This document shows positions 47,580-60,339 of a stretch of 64,000 nt of DNA, piece after piece. The position numbers were made by a program, and so were the translations under genes. Source of the stretch: Tamarix chinensis (Eukaryota > Streptophyta > Magnoliopsida > Caryophyllales > Tamaricaceae). The notes below the pieces were generated by a model, which saw only the letters and a list, made by a program, of their open reading frames with translations, had not been told where the DNA came from and made no database searches. Where the stretch lies: contig CM060174.1 of NCBI GenBank assembly GCA_030549775.1, positions 50,716,207 to 50,780,206 of the forward strand, written 5' to 3'. How positions within the stretch are numbered: the stretch's first letter is position 1; each line of letters starts with the position of its first letter.

Positions 47580-49740
47580 TATAATCCACCTTAGAAATTT
47601 ATTATGCCAATGCATATTCACTAGTGCTCTATCTATCTTAGTGCTCTATCTATCTTACCGAGAAATTCCTCTATACCTAATCTTTCACTAGACAATGTAA
47701 AGAAACAAATTTAGGATTTCAAGTCCCTTATACCAATCTACTAACAATACTCTACAAAATCCCACTTATTATTTTGATTCGGACTATAACCTTAGAATGT
47801 CTCATCACTATGAAGTGCTGCATGATAACACCTCAGAATAATCGATGCCCCCTAGAGCAGATGTACATTATCAACTAGTCCTAGAGGCGCTTTCACTCAT
47901 TGGTTGAATTGAAAGCATACAAAAATGTCACCTTCAATTGCACATTGATCTGTAAGTGATGAGCTACATTAAGAATAACTTGATCATAGGAAGCAATGTA
48001 TGAGAGACTTCAAATACACAAGTCCAAATAGATCAAAACACTCCTTTATAATGGTGACTTTAAATCAACAACATATGGTAATCCCAAAAAAAATATTAAG
48101 TACTCCTTGTTGACTAATATATTTTGCTAAAATCTCGAATAGCCTAATAAAAGCTAAACTATTATTTCTACAAAACTACTTGACATCTTTTTGGTTTTAG
48201 GTCTTTTTCAATCCTCACACATTCAAAGCATTAATTATGTCCATCAGGGTGAGAAACAAGGCTAACAGGGCCGACCCCATCTTTCTCTATCTTTTCTTAG
48301 TTAAGTCTCTGAGCTAAATAATCACATTTTCCCATCTTGATTATAATCACAATCTATCCATCCTTGACATCCTTATTGGAATTCAACTCTAATCACCCCT
48401 TCATCATATTCAAGGACAATAGGGGTAGAATAGAGGTACCATAGTATTTTTATAGTCACATTACACTATATTTGAAGTGGCTCGACTAGACATGCAAATT
48501 GATTATGATCAATCCCAATACCATAGTCTTTGGCTGCATTACTAGCCAATTGTTTACCTTTTCTATTATCCTTGACACCTGCCTACTTATCGATTACTTT
48601 CTACACCCCTATCTTGTTATGCATTTTTTTTTTGTGATTTGAACCTAAGTACTTGAAACTACAAGAAAGGTGGTAATACTTTGGTTTCTAATCATAGATA
48701 ACTTGTTAGCTAACCTGACCACCCTTTTATATAAACTACCTTTATGGAATCAAAAAACTCTCTTTACGTTAACTTCTATTAGTACCATAAGAAAAAATAC
48801 CCCTTCCTTAGCTAAGGCAATTCTATTAGTATAGAGGGGTTTGCCACTAACACTAATGAAACTACTTAGAGATTCAGAGACTAATACTCCAATGGCAAGT
48901 TAAGAAACTATACTAAAAAGGGAATAATATGCTTCTTCATAAGGTATACCTTCATCTTTCATTACCATATCATTAGAACTAAAGTCTCCTCGATGTAAAT
49001 CCAATAGTGCTCTAGAATTGCAAAAGCATGCTTATTGATGGAAAATTTGAAGAGGAAGTAGCCATCCAAGTGTATCATGAAATGAGGACTAGAAAATTCA
49101 ATCCACTTTACTTGAAAAAAATCCACAAATCTAGTTGAACAAGGTGGTGTCACCAAAAAATAAACCCCACTAGCATACTTTCCTAAACCTTAGTTTCCTT
49201 ATCTACCATAACCTTATGACGTTGTACCGAAATCATCCTCTCATTTACCATAAGGGAATAAACAAAAGTGTTGCACCATGCTCAGGAACCTTGTTCCTAA
49301 TAGTTTTGTCCCTCCATGATACCTACTATAGCTCCTCATTTAAATTCAACTCGAAATGATCCCAAACATACACTTGATTGTACCATTTATGCTACCTAAC
49401 AATACCATTCTCTAGTAAATTGTGTGGTGGCACATACTCTTAGCAATGGAAGATGCATGTGGTGGCATGCAAAAAATCTAAAACATCCATACTCATGTAT
49501 GCACATGCTTACTTGAGCTATTAGAACATCAATTAAACTCTTATCCAAATTCCTTAGATCAAGCTTTGCAATAAAAAACCTGTTATCTTCCCCTTCTCGT
49601 GCATCATATAATGATGAAAATTTACAAGGAGTTAGCGAATAAAGTTTAAAGATGGTCGAAGTTAATTTTTTCCTCATCCTCTTAGCCATGGCTCACATGT
49701 ATTATAAAACCCTAAGAAGGATAGGAAATGAGAGAGATAT
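47580..49740 (-). pseudogene. LINE (L1-type) ORF1 and endonuclease remnant, LINE-A 5' part
   Basis: Read from right to left. A 5' leader with AAACCCTAAG-like wording ends at ATG 49689; the ORF1 start reads MAKRMRKKL and then DAREGEDNRFF. A DUF4283 segment at 48962-49156 contains HLDGYFLFKFS and AFAILEHYWIYIEETLVLM. Further left come NLPLEY- and VNNWLVMQP-like pieces (48.3-48.9 kb). At about 47,880-47,960 a TFLYAFNSTNE segment fits the apurinic-type endonuclease. Stops and shifts throughout. Same orientation and complementary content to 38480-40828, so both are probably one LINE split by the two solo LTRs. Confidence 0.7.
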
Positions 49741-49771
49741 ATTATATTTGTTGACCTTAAAGGTCAAACAA

Positions 49772-49775
49772 TGTC
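49772..49775 (+). mobile_element. First four bases of the Copia-3 5' LTR, separated by an insertion
   Basis: TGTC here plus the repeat of ATGTC after the inserted solo LTR (54979-54983) show that the Copia LTR began TGTCATTATC at this point and that unit 8 landed four bases inside it. Confidence 0.7.
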
Positions 49776-52700
49776 TGTAACACCCACAAAATTTACTACT
49801 GAAAAATTTTGTTTTATTTAAAAGAGTTAGTGGAAGCTAATTACAAAACTATGAATTCTAGGGATATTACTGCCACACTTAGTATCTGACATGTTCATTC
49901 CTATCGTTCCAGTACCAAGTGTTAAGGCTAAAAGTGTAAAATACAATTTACAAACCATATTTAAATCAGAGTAGTGTAACAAACCATTTACAAGAATAAA
50001 ATCCACTAGTGGTGATTACAAAAGTAACAATAACATTAAAACCAAGAATTTAAAAGAGAAAGAGAAAAAGAACCTAACTGTTTCGAATAATTCCTTACTC
50101 TCTTTCCCGTTGCCCACTTGAATAGCACCTGAAAAGGACCTACAAGGGACACTGCCCATTAAATAGGTAGGGGCGCCACAAATGGAACCCTTCAGTACTA
50201 TGGTACTGAGTAATCCTTTAAAAATACACTTAAAAGCAGGCCTACAATACAACACATGAAAAAAAGCTATATACTTATATAATAAGAAATACATGCACCA
50301 CAATTACATACTTAACAAGACCATCAAATATTAATAAGTCATAATGAAAACTCGATGCCTTCGGACCTTAAGTCATGTTATAAGGCAAAATAATACGTTC
50401 GGGCCTTAAGCCATTAGTCAATCATTATTCCATCATCTCTCAGATTTTATATCCATGTGAGTGCGGGAACCCCACTATTATAGCCGGTGGACCGGTCATG
50501 TAGGGCAAAACGCTCCTAGCCACTATTATTCGCCGGTAGACCGGTCTGGCCCTGACTCATATGGCGTTCCACTATAAGTGATATTTTCATAACTTTATTA
50601 CCATCCATGATTGGTTTTATTGAGCTTGGGACCCCCACTATTATTGCCGGTGGATCGGAATATATATCAACATCATCCAGGGCAACACACTCCTGGGCCA
50701 CTATTATAACAGGTGGATCGGTACTTAATATCACAATTCAACTGGGCCCGGCTCATTAATCTTTCAATTTCATGATTACTGTTTTCCCTTTTTTAATCAG
50801 CACAACAATTTCATTTATTTTCCTTGGACGAGAGATCAAGAACCTGGGACACAAAGGTACACTGGTCATACTGGTGCTTACAAACTACTCAGTACCCTTC
50901 AACCATCAACCCTGGAAAGCAAAGGTACCCTGGTCGTACTGGTGCATAAAGCTACTCAGTACCCTACAAACAAGGACACCTAATCCATAAGTATGCATAC
51001 CCCCTAACTAGGTCCGTGGAGCTAGATAGAGTAAGACATAGGGCCTGGCTAGGGCACAAAGGCGCACCAGCAAATACTAGAATAACCATAGGCTAAACCA
51101 CGTCTTTAGGGTAGCGATCACTAAAAAGCCACCATTCCTGATCTCGAGATCTTTCACTGTAAGTATTAGTGTCTTAATTAATGTGATCACAAAAGCACAA
51201 TAATCAGATAATTATTCACTTTCAATCGTTCGGATATCGTTAGATATTTCTTATTTAAACGGTTATCCAAGGTAACGCAGATGAATCATTAAGGCCATCA
51301 TAATCTCATCTAATTTAGAATTAGGATTCGTTCTCATGATACTTACTAATTATCAAATACTCTTACCTTACTAATTAGTGTTATTTGAGTCATATTATGA
51401 AATTCCACAATCACAACGATATGTTAGGTACAAATTGCTCATTTACCCCTTACTTATATAATTACTAAGTCATCCCTTCCTTACTTGATAAATTACATTA
51501 TTACCCTCCTTGTTGCATAATTACCAAATTAACCCTAACTAGATTTAGGTTACCAAGTTATCTCCCATACCTATTAGGTCACTAATTCCCCTTCATAATT
51601 GTTACACTTAATATATTTTCCATTTGGTTGGTTAGATTACCAATTTGCCCTTTTCCTTTATTATAATTAACAAATTGCCCTTTAGTTGGTCAAATTACCA
51701 AATTACCCCTTTAGTTGGTTAAATTACCAAATTACCATTCTCTATTATCATAATTGCCAAACTACCCTTCTCCATCATCAAAATTACCAAATTACCCTCT
51801 AGTTGGTTAAATTACCAAATTACCCTTCTCTACGATCATAATTACCAAACTACCCTTCTCCATTATCATAATTACCAAACTACCCTCTAGTCGGTTAAAT
51901 TACCAAATTGCCCTTCTACGTTTTCATAATTACCAAATTACCCTTCTCCTTTATTAAATTATCCTTTTACCTTCTTTTACACCGAATTACCATTTTACCC
52001 TTCTCTTTTATTAAATTATCATTTTACCCTTCTCTATTATTATAATTATTAATTTACTCTTCTCCATAATTATAGTCACCAATTTACCCCTCTCCATAAT
52101 TATAATTATTAATTTACTCTTCTCCATAATTATAATTATCAATTTTCCCTTCTCCATTATCATAATTACTATATTGGCCTTCTCTATTATTAAAATTACC
52201 GTAGTGCCCTTATGTTGGTTAATTTACCAAGTTATCGTTATCATAATTACCAAGTTACCCCTTACTCCTAAATTTACCATAATATCCTTTCATTTACAAA
52301 ATTATCATTCTATCCCTTACTTCTCCTTTACCTCCCAAATTACCATAATATCCTTGTATTTATAAAATTACCACAATACCCCTTTTACTTATAAAATTAC
52401 CATAATACCCCTTTTACTTATAATTTACCATTTTGCCCCTTATTTCTAAAATTACTGCTTCACCCTTCTACTTATAAAAAAAATTACCATAATACCCTTT
52501 TACTTACAAATTATTATTTTACCCCTTTTACATCCAAAATTGCCATTCCACAATTTTCTTAAAAATTACCATTTTGCCCTTCTCTTCCAAAAATACCATT
52601 TTACCCCCTTTACTTCCAAGTTTGCCACTTTACACTTTACTCCCAAAATTACCATAATACCCCTTTACTTATAAAATTACCATTTTCCTCTTTACTTTCA

Positions 52701-54978
52701 AAATTACCATAATACCCTTTTACTTATAATTTACCATCTTACCCTTTTATTATATCACTTTTATTAGGTTATCATCACTACATGAATATTAATATTAATA
52801 CTCCACTCATAATATCCAACTCCACCAACTATTATATTTTAATATACTACTTATTAGCACTCACACATATTAGGCCACATTCTTGCACAAGAAATATTAC
52901 TAAAATGCCCCTAGGGCTCACAATACTATTATTCATGCATAAATAGTCATAATAACATAAAATAACATGGATAAGTACTTAACACTTTCATTAATAGCCA
53001 AATCCTTTCTTTAGACGACATTTCCACACATGGCACATAAAATAGCATACTTCCCTTTTTATTAAATAATACAAGAAAATATATAAATTATACTATCAAA
53101 CATATATCAAATATAATAACATATTAAAAACCCTAATGTGCTAACATACTTTTATTCATGCGTTTCAGTGGGGTTTAACGATTACCTTAATTTCCACAAA
53201 AAAATCGAACCTTACTAGTATCCCGGTTAAAGATTCAAGCTTTAAATAGCAAAATTAACACCTAAAATAATGCCAATTATTATTATATTAGAAATAGAAA
53301 ATTAAAAGGATAAAACTTTATAAAAACTTAATTAATAATACACTTTACTTAACCATTAATATACCTCGAAAATTAAACAAGGAAAATCTCAAAATATTAT
53401 GGAACTCATGCTGCATGTGCAGCGTGAGTCACATGCAGGTTGCAAGGGGGGAAAGGGTCGAGGGTGGTGAGGTAGAAGGGAGGGGGAGATGGTTCGGGTT
53501 GGGGATTTAGGAGCCAAGAGGAGGGAATTTGGAGGAGATTTAAGGAAAGGGAAGGATGTAGGGGTGGAGAGGGGGTGTAGGTGGTGGTTGGGGATAGGCT
53601 GACAGCGACAAAGGGCGGCGGCGAGGCTGCAAAGTGGGTTGTAGGAGTGGGTGGGGCTGAGAAGGAAGGAAAAGGGAGGAGGAAAATGAAGGGGTTATGG
53701 GGTTTTTTTTCAGCCAAAGAAGGTGTGGGGGTGGTAGGGGAGGTTGTAGGGAGTGTCTTGGTGGCTTGGGTGGTGGAAGAGGCGGCGGGAAGGCGGTATA
53801 CGGAGGTGGTGCAGGGTGGTTGCCGAGAAGGGAGAAAAAAAAGGGAAAAAAGAGGACGGAAGGAAGAAGGGGGCTATGTGGTGGATTGAGGGGTGGTTTG
53901 GTGGTGCAAGGATGAGGTAGATGGTTGTAGAAGGTGGTGCAGGTGCCTGAAGAGGCGGTGGTAGTGACAGAACGGGGCGGCAGAGCTAAAACCAGGGAGA
54001 GAAAAGGAAGGAGAAGGAAGGGGGAGAAGGAGTCGGGAATGGGAAGTGAGGCTTGAAAAAAATGGTGCAGGAAAGGCTAATGAGGGGAAGAAAAAGAAGA
54101 GGGGGAGCTAGGGGTAGGTGGCCGGTCGGGGCAGTGATAGGGTGGCAGGAGGGTAGTCGGGTAGTAGAGAGAGGTAAGGGAAGAAGAGGAAAGAAGTTAG
54201 GCATGCGATTGGGGATGCAGGGGTTTGTTTGGTTTGAAATAAGAAAGAAAAGGATAGGGGAGAGAGAAGGAGAGAGAGCAGGCACAGTGGCAGGTGGTGC
54301 CAGTTGTAGGGCAGCTCGGTGGTAGCGGGCGTGGAGTTGAAATGGGCAACTGGTCGAGCATGAGTAAGGGGAAGGGAGGAAGGAAGGAGGGGGGGAGTAG
54401 ACCGGTCGGTAAGAAAAAAAAAAGAAGATTAGGCAGGCTGGGGTAGGAGGGGGAAAGGAAAAGTAAAGAAGGCACAGGCTGGGTTTGCGACGTGCATGGG
54501 AGAAGGAGAGGACGGGAGAGAAGAAACGGGCCTATGGCCCAGGCGCAGGGGGGGAAGAGGATGGCCTGGTGCGGTGGCCTTAAGAAGGAAAAAGAAAAAT
54601 AAGGAAAGGAGGAAAAAGGAGAAAGGAAAGAAAAAGGAAAAAAAGGAAAGGAAAAATAGGGGAAATTATAATAGTTTAATTTATAAAATAATAGAATGTA
54701 TTATTTTTGGGTAATAAATTTATTTAATAATTTAATTTAATTTAATATATGGGTTTAAAAAGGATAATTTTAGTAAAATATTGATTTGGAAAATTATTTA
54801 AATAAAATGAATATGAAAAAAGTAATAAAATATTTATTTTAATTTATTAAATATCCCTATCCAATTTTATATACTCAAAAATCCATAAAATAATTAAATT
54901 AAATAATTTTAAAGCTAATTTATCCCAAATAAAAACTATTTATTAATTTATAGGTTTTTAAAATTTTGAGGGATTACA
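49776..54978 (+). mobile_element. TGTA-family solo LTR with perfect target-site duplication (unit 8)
   Basis: Starts TGTAACACCCACAAAATTTA and ends TTTTGAGGGATTACA. Flanked by atgtc at 49771-49775 and atgtc at 54979-54983. At 5.2 kb it is the longest unit. It carries the conserved head 'CCACACTTAGTATCTGACAT' (49872), a CCAGTACCAAGTGTTAAGGC stretch (49909), ACTATTAT..CCGGTGGACCGG blocks (50470-50720), 'GGTACACTGGTCATACTGGT' repeats (50857 and 50921), a 1.3-kb AAATTACCAAATTACCC array (51430-52740), a GC/purine-rich stretch (53400-54650) and an AT-rich tail. No gag-pol, so a solo LTR. The several open frames at 53.4-54.7 kb are products of purine bias. Confidence 0.85.
51430..52740 (+). repeat. 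Long degenerate array of AAATTACCAAATTACCC (~25-35 bp)
   Basis: More than thirty imperfect copies of '(A/T)AAATTACCA(A/T)(A/T)(A/T)TACCC(C/T)T', with 'TTCTCCATTATCATA' or 'TTTTACTTATA' linkers. The linker changes along the array, so several sub-families expanded locally. Inside unit 8. Confidence 0.88.
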
Positions 54979-56832
54979 ATGTCATTATCTTTATTTGATG
55001 ATAACAAATAGATATTGATAAATAATGTGTTTTGTCAAGTATGCATGTGTAATAAATGACTTAAAAAGAAATATAAAATGCATCCACTTAAAGAATTCTC
55101 TAAATGTGCAAATTTAAGAGAGCAATAAAGTTTTCAAGTACAAGAAAACCACACATGGAAGATAACCAAGACTTGAAGGTTAAGGATAATATTTATTAGG
55201 AGTTAGGTTTCATGTAAAGAGTTAAGTTGATCAATGTTCATTTTTTTTAATTAAAACTCTTTAAAAAGTTTTGTTTTTTTTAAAAAAAATTTATTTAAAT
55301 TCATTACATAAGATGTTTTCAATACTTTTGGTAAGTGTTTTTTAAAGTAAATGGTTGGTTCTAGTTGGAGCTATTTGAGTTTAACTCTTGATAAGACCAA
55401 TAAACTTGTTTTGTTTAATCAAAGGAATGAAAAGAGTTAAACTGAGAAGGATTGACTAGTTCAACAAACTGATTGATTGGTTATTCCAAATTGATTAACT
55501 GATTTGGAAACCGATTGAATAGATTGACCAACTAATATATGGATTTGATTTCTGTAGAAACCCATTCTTTAGTGTATAAGTTCATCAATTGGTTTCAAGA
55601 AACCAAATAACTAGTTTAAGGAAACATATCACTAGTTAGCCAACAAATTCATGGGTTTTATTCTTGTAGAAACCCATTTGTCAATTTTTAAACTCATCAA
55701 CCAATTTTTTCCAAACCAATCAACTGGTTTGATGAAAGTGATTGATTAGTTTGACCAACTAGTCCATGCATTTTATTCCTATAAAAACCTATTCATCTCT
55801 GTTTGTACACATTGACTTGTTTTGCGAAACCAATTGACTGGTATAACCAACCAATTCATGGGTTCTATTCCTATAGAAACCCATTCATCTCTATTAAAAC
55901 ACATCGCTTGGTTTTACCACATAGATCGATAGGTTCATAATTGATCAACCAATTTGAATAGACTAATTGACTAAAATGAACACATTGACTAGTCTTACCA
56001 TACCATGTCATTTTTTATATATGTTCATAGGACCAACTATGCACTATGCTTAATCAATTGACTTGTTTGAATAAATAGATTGAGTGGTTTTCACAAAGTT
56101 AACTTTCCTTTTCCGGTATGAATATAAAGAGTCAACTAGGTTGAACCACCAATCAATTGACCATACAACAGACTAATTGGTTTGTCCCTACCAATTGACT
56201 GGTGAGCATTAAATGCTGATTTTCTTCCTGTTAGGTGATACAATATTTTAATATTATATATCTAAAGGCTATACTATTTGGGGAACCCTTTCAAATAAGG
56301 CCCCTACTTATTTATTGCAACTACTTTTATATAACATTGAATGTGTTATTAATCCCTTACTCTCAAATCATTCAATTAATCACCTATAATTACAAAACTT
56401 TTATAATTTGATATTTTACTAAAAAGTGCACTTTGATTATTTTGATATTTTACAAATTCTTAGCTTGAACTATTCCAAAATTTTAATGTCTATGCTAGAT
56501 TACATCTCATCAAAAATTTTGCACTTTCATATCTTGTAATCTTAGTGACAATTATCCATAATCACAACCTCTTCACAAAATTCATTTAATGGGATTAGTG
56601 AATGTTTGCCTATCATTCTTGAGAGATTTTTGTAGTTAGTCTAGAGAAGATATATAGGTTGAGTTGTAAACAAACTCTTAGAGGGTTATTGAGATTCTAA
56701 GGGTCATAAAATGAGAAAAAAAATATCACCACTAAAAACATGTAACTATTTTAAAATTCAAAAGGGAGAACCTTATGGTAGTGAATGTAAAGAATAATTC
56801 ACTCTTGAATCACTTTACTTTGTGTATTTTCA
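54979..56832 (+). mobile_element. 5' LTR of Copia-3 (long, ~1.85 kb)
   Basis: Starts (A)TGTCATTATCTTTATTTGATG and ends ...TTTTCA at 56832, immediately before a primer-binding site. It contains three to four repeats, about 90-116 bp apart, of 'CATGGGTTTTATTC(T/C)TGTAGAAACCCATT' with 'CAATTGACTGGTTT'-like words between them (55480-55900). The length fits the long LTRs of SIRE/Maximus-type Copia elements. The 3' partner lies outside the window. Confidence 0.72.
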
Positions 56833-56833
56833 A

Positions 56834-56850
56834 TTGGTATCAAAGAATGG
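56834..56850 (+). other. Primer-binding site (initiator tRNA-Met type)
   Basis: TTGGTATCAAAGAATGG follows the LTR end. It resembles the TGGTATCAGAGC site complementary to initiator tRNA-Met used by most plant Copia elements, with one visible change in the core. Confidence 0.75.
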
Positions 56851-56882
56851 GCACCTATCAAAAAATTCAATAATTTGAGGTT

Positions 56883-57956
56883 TAAAAGATCCACAACTAG
56901 AATGGATTTTGTTGGTCTAAATGATGCCATTTCGACAACTAAACCACCATTGTTAAATGGTGAGAAGTTTGCCTACTAGAAGAATAGAGTGATGTCCTTC
57001 ATCATATTACAAGACTAAAACATGTGGTCAATAGTCAAGGGCCATCAAAATCACTAAGGAGGTTAGTGGTGAACTTGTGAAAAAGACATGGGATGAGCTC
57101 ATGGATTTAGAAAAGAGGAGGCTAACTCTCAATGATAAAGCCATCATGATATTGTAATGTGGTCTTGGTGAAAGGGAGTACCTCCAAATCCAATCATGCT
57201 CAAATACAAAAGAAATACTGGATAAGCTCATCCTCACCTATGAAGGGATAAAATAGGTGAAGGACTCATTCTTCACGCTAGAGAATATGAACTCTTAAGC
57301 ATACATCAAGATGAAAGCATTAACAACCTAAGAAACCTCTTAGCTTATATTATATACAATCTCAAGGAATTTAGGAAAGAAACCATTGAAGAAGAGCAAG
57401 TAATAAAGATCTTGCAAGGTCTTCTAAAAGAATGGAGCCCCCAAGTGACCAAAATTGAAGAAGTAGAAGATTTAACTAAAATGACTATTGAATATATTTT
57501 TAGTAATCTTATGGTTCATAAGTAAAAAATGGAAGATGGATCAAATGAAAGAAAGAATAATGCTTCAGCACTGAAAGCCTCCACTTCTTCTAGAGAGAAA
57601 AAAGTGGCTAAAGATATGGGTGAAAAGGAAGGTGATGAATGAGAAGAGGAACATCCTATGAATGATGAAGAAGTGGCCTTCATAACCACTAAATTTAAGA
57701 GGTTCATCTAATTAAGAGGAAATCAAAATAGAATACCTTCCTCAAGCAACACAAGGAAGTCTAGAGAAGCCAACATGGATGATAAAATCAAATTTGAAAA
57801 TTATGGAAAAAGCTAGGAACGTCATCCATAATTTCTATGAGTTTAGAAATGAAATTGCTAAAGAAATGGTAAGGAACAAAGGGAATATAATAAACAAGAA
57901 AGGAAGGAAAGGAATAATAAAAACCATGGTTTCCTTCAGCAAAAGTGAAGGTGAAA
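56883..57956 (+). pseudogene. Copia-3 gag, N-terminal part, interrupted by a LINE
   Basis: Plus-strand gag in shifting frames. KPPLLNGEKFAY opens the domain; ELVKKTWDELMDLEKRRLTL, AIMIL and SNTKEILDKLILTYEG make up the UBN2 domain; LRNLLAYIIYNLKEF and TIEEEQVIKILQGL follow, with EVAFITTKFKRF near the end. This is the usual order of SIRE-like gag. The frame open at 57779-57964 crosses into the LINE; the true gag part stops at 57956. Stops such as TAG for Trp/Gln codons show it is dead. Confidence 0.82.
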
Positions 57957-57995
57957 GGTGTTAAACCCTAGACGCTCTCTCCTCTCTCCTCCTCC

Positions 57996-59095
57996 ATGGC
58001 ACGCACGAGGAGTGCAATGGCAGCAGCCAAGAAGAAGAAGATGGCATTAGGGAGTTCAAATTCTGGCGTAGAGAAGGTTGATCTGGTTAGTGATTTGTAC
58101 ACATCATTCGAGGAACTTGGTAGGACCTTATCGCAAGATGCAGAACTATGCATGTTTCATGCAGATGTTAACGTCGATCAGGACTGCACAACTAGGGTTA
58201 ACAGTCCGATTCCTAAAGAGATTTCTGATTGTGTTGATCCTATTAATGATAGTGGGAAGGGCTCTTCTAACCTTGGCTCTTGAGAGATGCTGGAGAACAA
58301 AGGGTTACAGTAGGAGCCTTGATCCTTGGCGAACAATACAACCTGGAAGGACTCAATTACTGGTAACAGATTTCCATTGAAAGGGGCATCCTTGAATTAT
58401 GTCTCTCTTGTTAGGGTAAGGGATAAGATTTAGGTTTCTCTGTAGAAGGACAAGGTAGAGAATAATTGTAAAGATTAGCAATGGGCTATAGTAGGCTATG
58501 TTATTGGATTTCGACCAACTCTACCTCAAATGGTTGGTTATGTGAAACGAAACTGGTCAGGGGTTAAGGAACCAAAGGTGTTGATGCATGACCAAGGATT
58601 TGTAGTCTTCAAATTTGATTCTAAAGAAGATAGAGATTGGGTGCTCTCCAAACCATATTGATCTTTCTTCAACATACCTTTATTCTCAAGGAATGGCATA
58701 GGAGGTTTCAATTCTCTAAAGAAACGTTCCAATTCATGCCTCTTTGGGTGAAGCTTGTAAACTTGCCTCTGGATTATTGGGATGTGGATTCTTTGAGTAG
58801 AATAGGTAGTGCTATTGGGAGACCTCTTTTCCTGGATGGGATAACATCAGCTAGAGAAAGAATTTCTTTTGCCCGAATGTTGGTTGAAGTTGATGTGTCC
58901 AGAAAGCTGGTAGAATATATGGATCTTATTGATCCTGATGGAGAGGTCTTGACTCAAAGGATTTTCTATGAATGGAGACCTAGTTTTTGTAATGTCTGTC
59001 ATGAGGCTGGACATTCTTCTGACAAGTGCAGGAAGGTGACTAAGGTGCAGATTGATGGGCCTTCCTCTAGGACTGTTCTCAAATCTGAGGGATAG
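57996..59095 (+). pseudogene. LINE-B ORF1 (DUF4283 plus zinc knuckle)
   Basis: Starts MARTRSAMAAAKKKK, a basic N-terminus usual for plant LINE ORF1, and runs 95 codons to TGA at 58281-58283. A shifted frame then gives QWAIVGYVIGFRPTLPQM and FVVFKFDSKEDRDWVL (DUF4283, nucleic-acid chaperone-like), and the frame at 58637-59095 continues with MPLWVKLVNLPLDYWD and ends with a CCHC zinc knuckle CNVCHEAGHSSDKC (58988-59029). The protein would coat the LINE RNA. At least two frame breaks prevent a full product, though the knuckle itself is intact. Confidence 0.85.
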
Positions 59096-59462
59096 TTAAG
59101 AGGTGAGTAGGGAGTTAAATATTGGAGGAAGTTTTTCTAGGGTCACTCAGGGCCTCAGAAAGATGGACAGAAGGTTGATAAGGAGGTGGACAGGCAGGTA
59201 CATTCCAATATCTTTGTCCCGAGTTCAAGTAACCAAGATCCTAGAAGTGAGAATGATTCTAGAAATGATAGGCCTAATTATTCTGGAGGTGGATCTATTC
59301 AGCAAAGACTATCTTCTAAGGGCAAAGAGACATTAGCCATTACTGTCTTAGGGAACATATATGCTTGCTTAAGTCCCCTTGTTGATGATCTCATGATGCC
59401 TACAAACAACTTGGTATCTCAAGGTGCCGACCCTGGTAAATTTTTTGATCCTAACCAAGATC

Positions 59463-60330
59463 CTCATGCTAGGAGCCTGGAATATTAGAGGGCTAAATAA
59501 GTCCTACAAAACAAAAGGATTTAAAGCATTGGCTCTCAGTGCATAAAATTTCTTTATTTGGAATTTTGGAGACTAGAGTGAAAAGTGTCAATGCTAATGG
59601 CATTTGTGTGAAGTTGGGTAATCAATGGAGCAGGTTAGATAATTATGGCTCTCATCCTAATGGGAGAATTTGGTGTCTTTGGGATCGAAGAGTTTGGGAT
59701 GTTCATCTCATCTCTTGTAGTGAGCAAATGTTACATGTTTCTATTTCTGCTGTTCATTCCAGCGTGGTTTTCTATGCTTCTTTTGTGTATGGTTTCAATA
59801 TAGGTACTAATAGAAGAGATCTCTGGCAAAATCTACAAGATCATAAGGTTGACAATGATCCTTGGATTGTCATGGGGGATTTTAATGTTGTCTTCCGACC
59901 TGCAGAGAAGTTTCAAGGAAATGTCATCAACATTTCTGATGTATCTGAAGCTGTTGACTATTGTAACTCTGCTTTGCTTCATGATCTTGTCTACTCAGGG
60001 CTTAATTTTACTTGATCCAATAGAAGTTTAGGGGAGAAATTAATTATGGCTAAGTTGGATAGAGTCATGGTTAATATACCCTGGTCTACCAAGTTCCCTC
60101 TGTCCTGTGCATAATTTAAAGAGACCCTTTTCTCTGATCATAACCCTTCTCTAGTTTCTTTAAATGATTCTCAACCCCAGTTTAAAATTCATTTCAATTT
60201 TTATGATATGTGGACCCTGCATCCACATTTTCTTTCTCTGGTGGCAGGTTGTTGGAAGCCTTATTCTGATATCAATATTTTTAAAAAATTTCAGCACAAT
60301 CTAAAGAATGCTAAGCTTAAGTTGAAATCT
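59463..60330 (+). pseudogene. LINE-B apurinic-type endonuclease
   Basis: Starts LGAWNIRGLN at about 59469. The main frame (59539-60015) has ILETRVKS, then SFVYGFNIGTNRRDLW and the catalytic-type WIVMGDFNVV box at 59863-59892 (GDFN). It stops at TGA 60013-60015, where related proteins have Trp; the frame then continues with NRSLGEKL and LDRVMV as usual for this domain. It would nick target DNA for target-primed reverse transcription. Confidence 0.85.
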
Positions 60331-60339
60331 TTTAATAGA

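Noticed and set aside
53406..54714. Several overlapping open frames of 70-103 codons, on both strands
   Set aside because: They arise from a purine-rich stretch of an LTR with few AT-rich stop codons; all frames are low-complexity (Gly/Arg/Lys or Pro/Leu/Ser) and no domain is recognisable.
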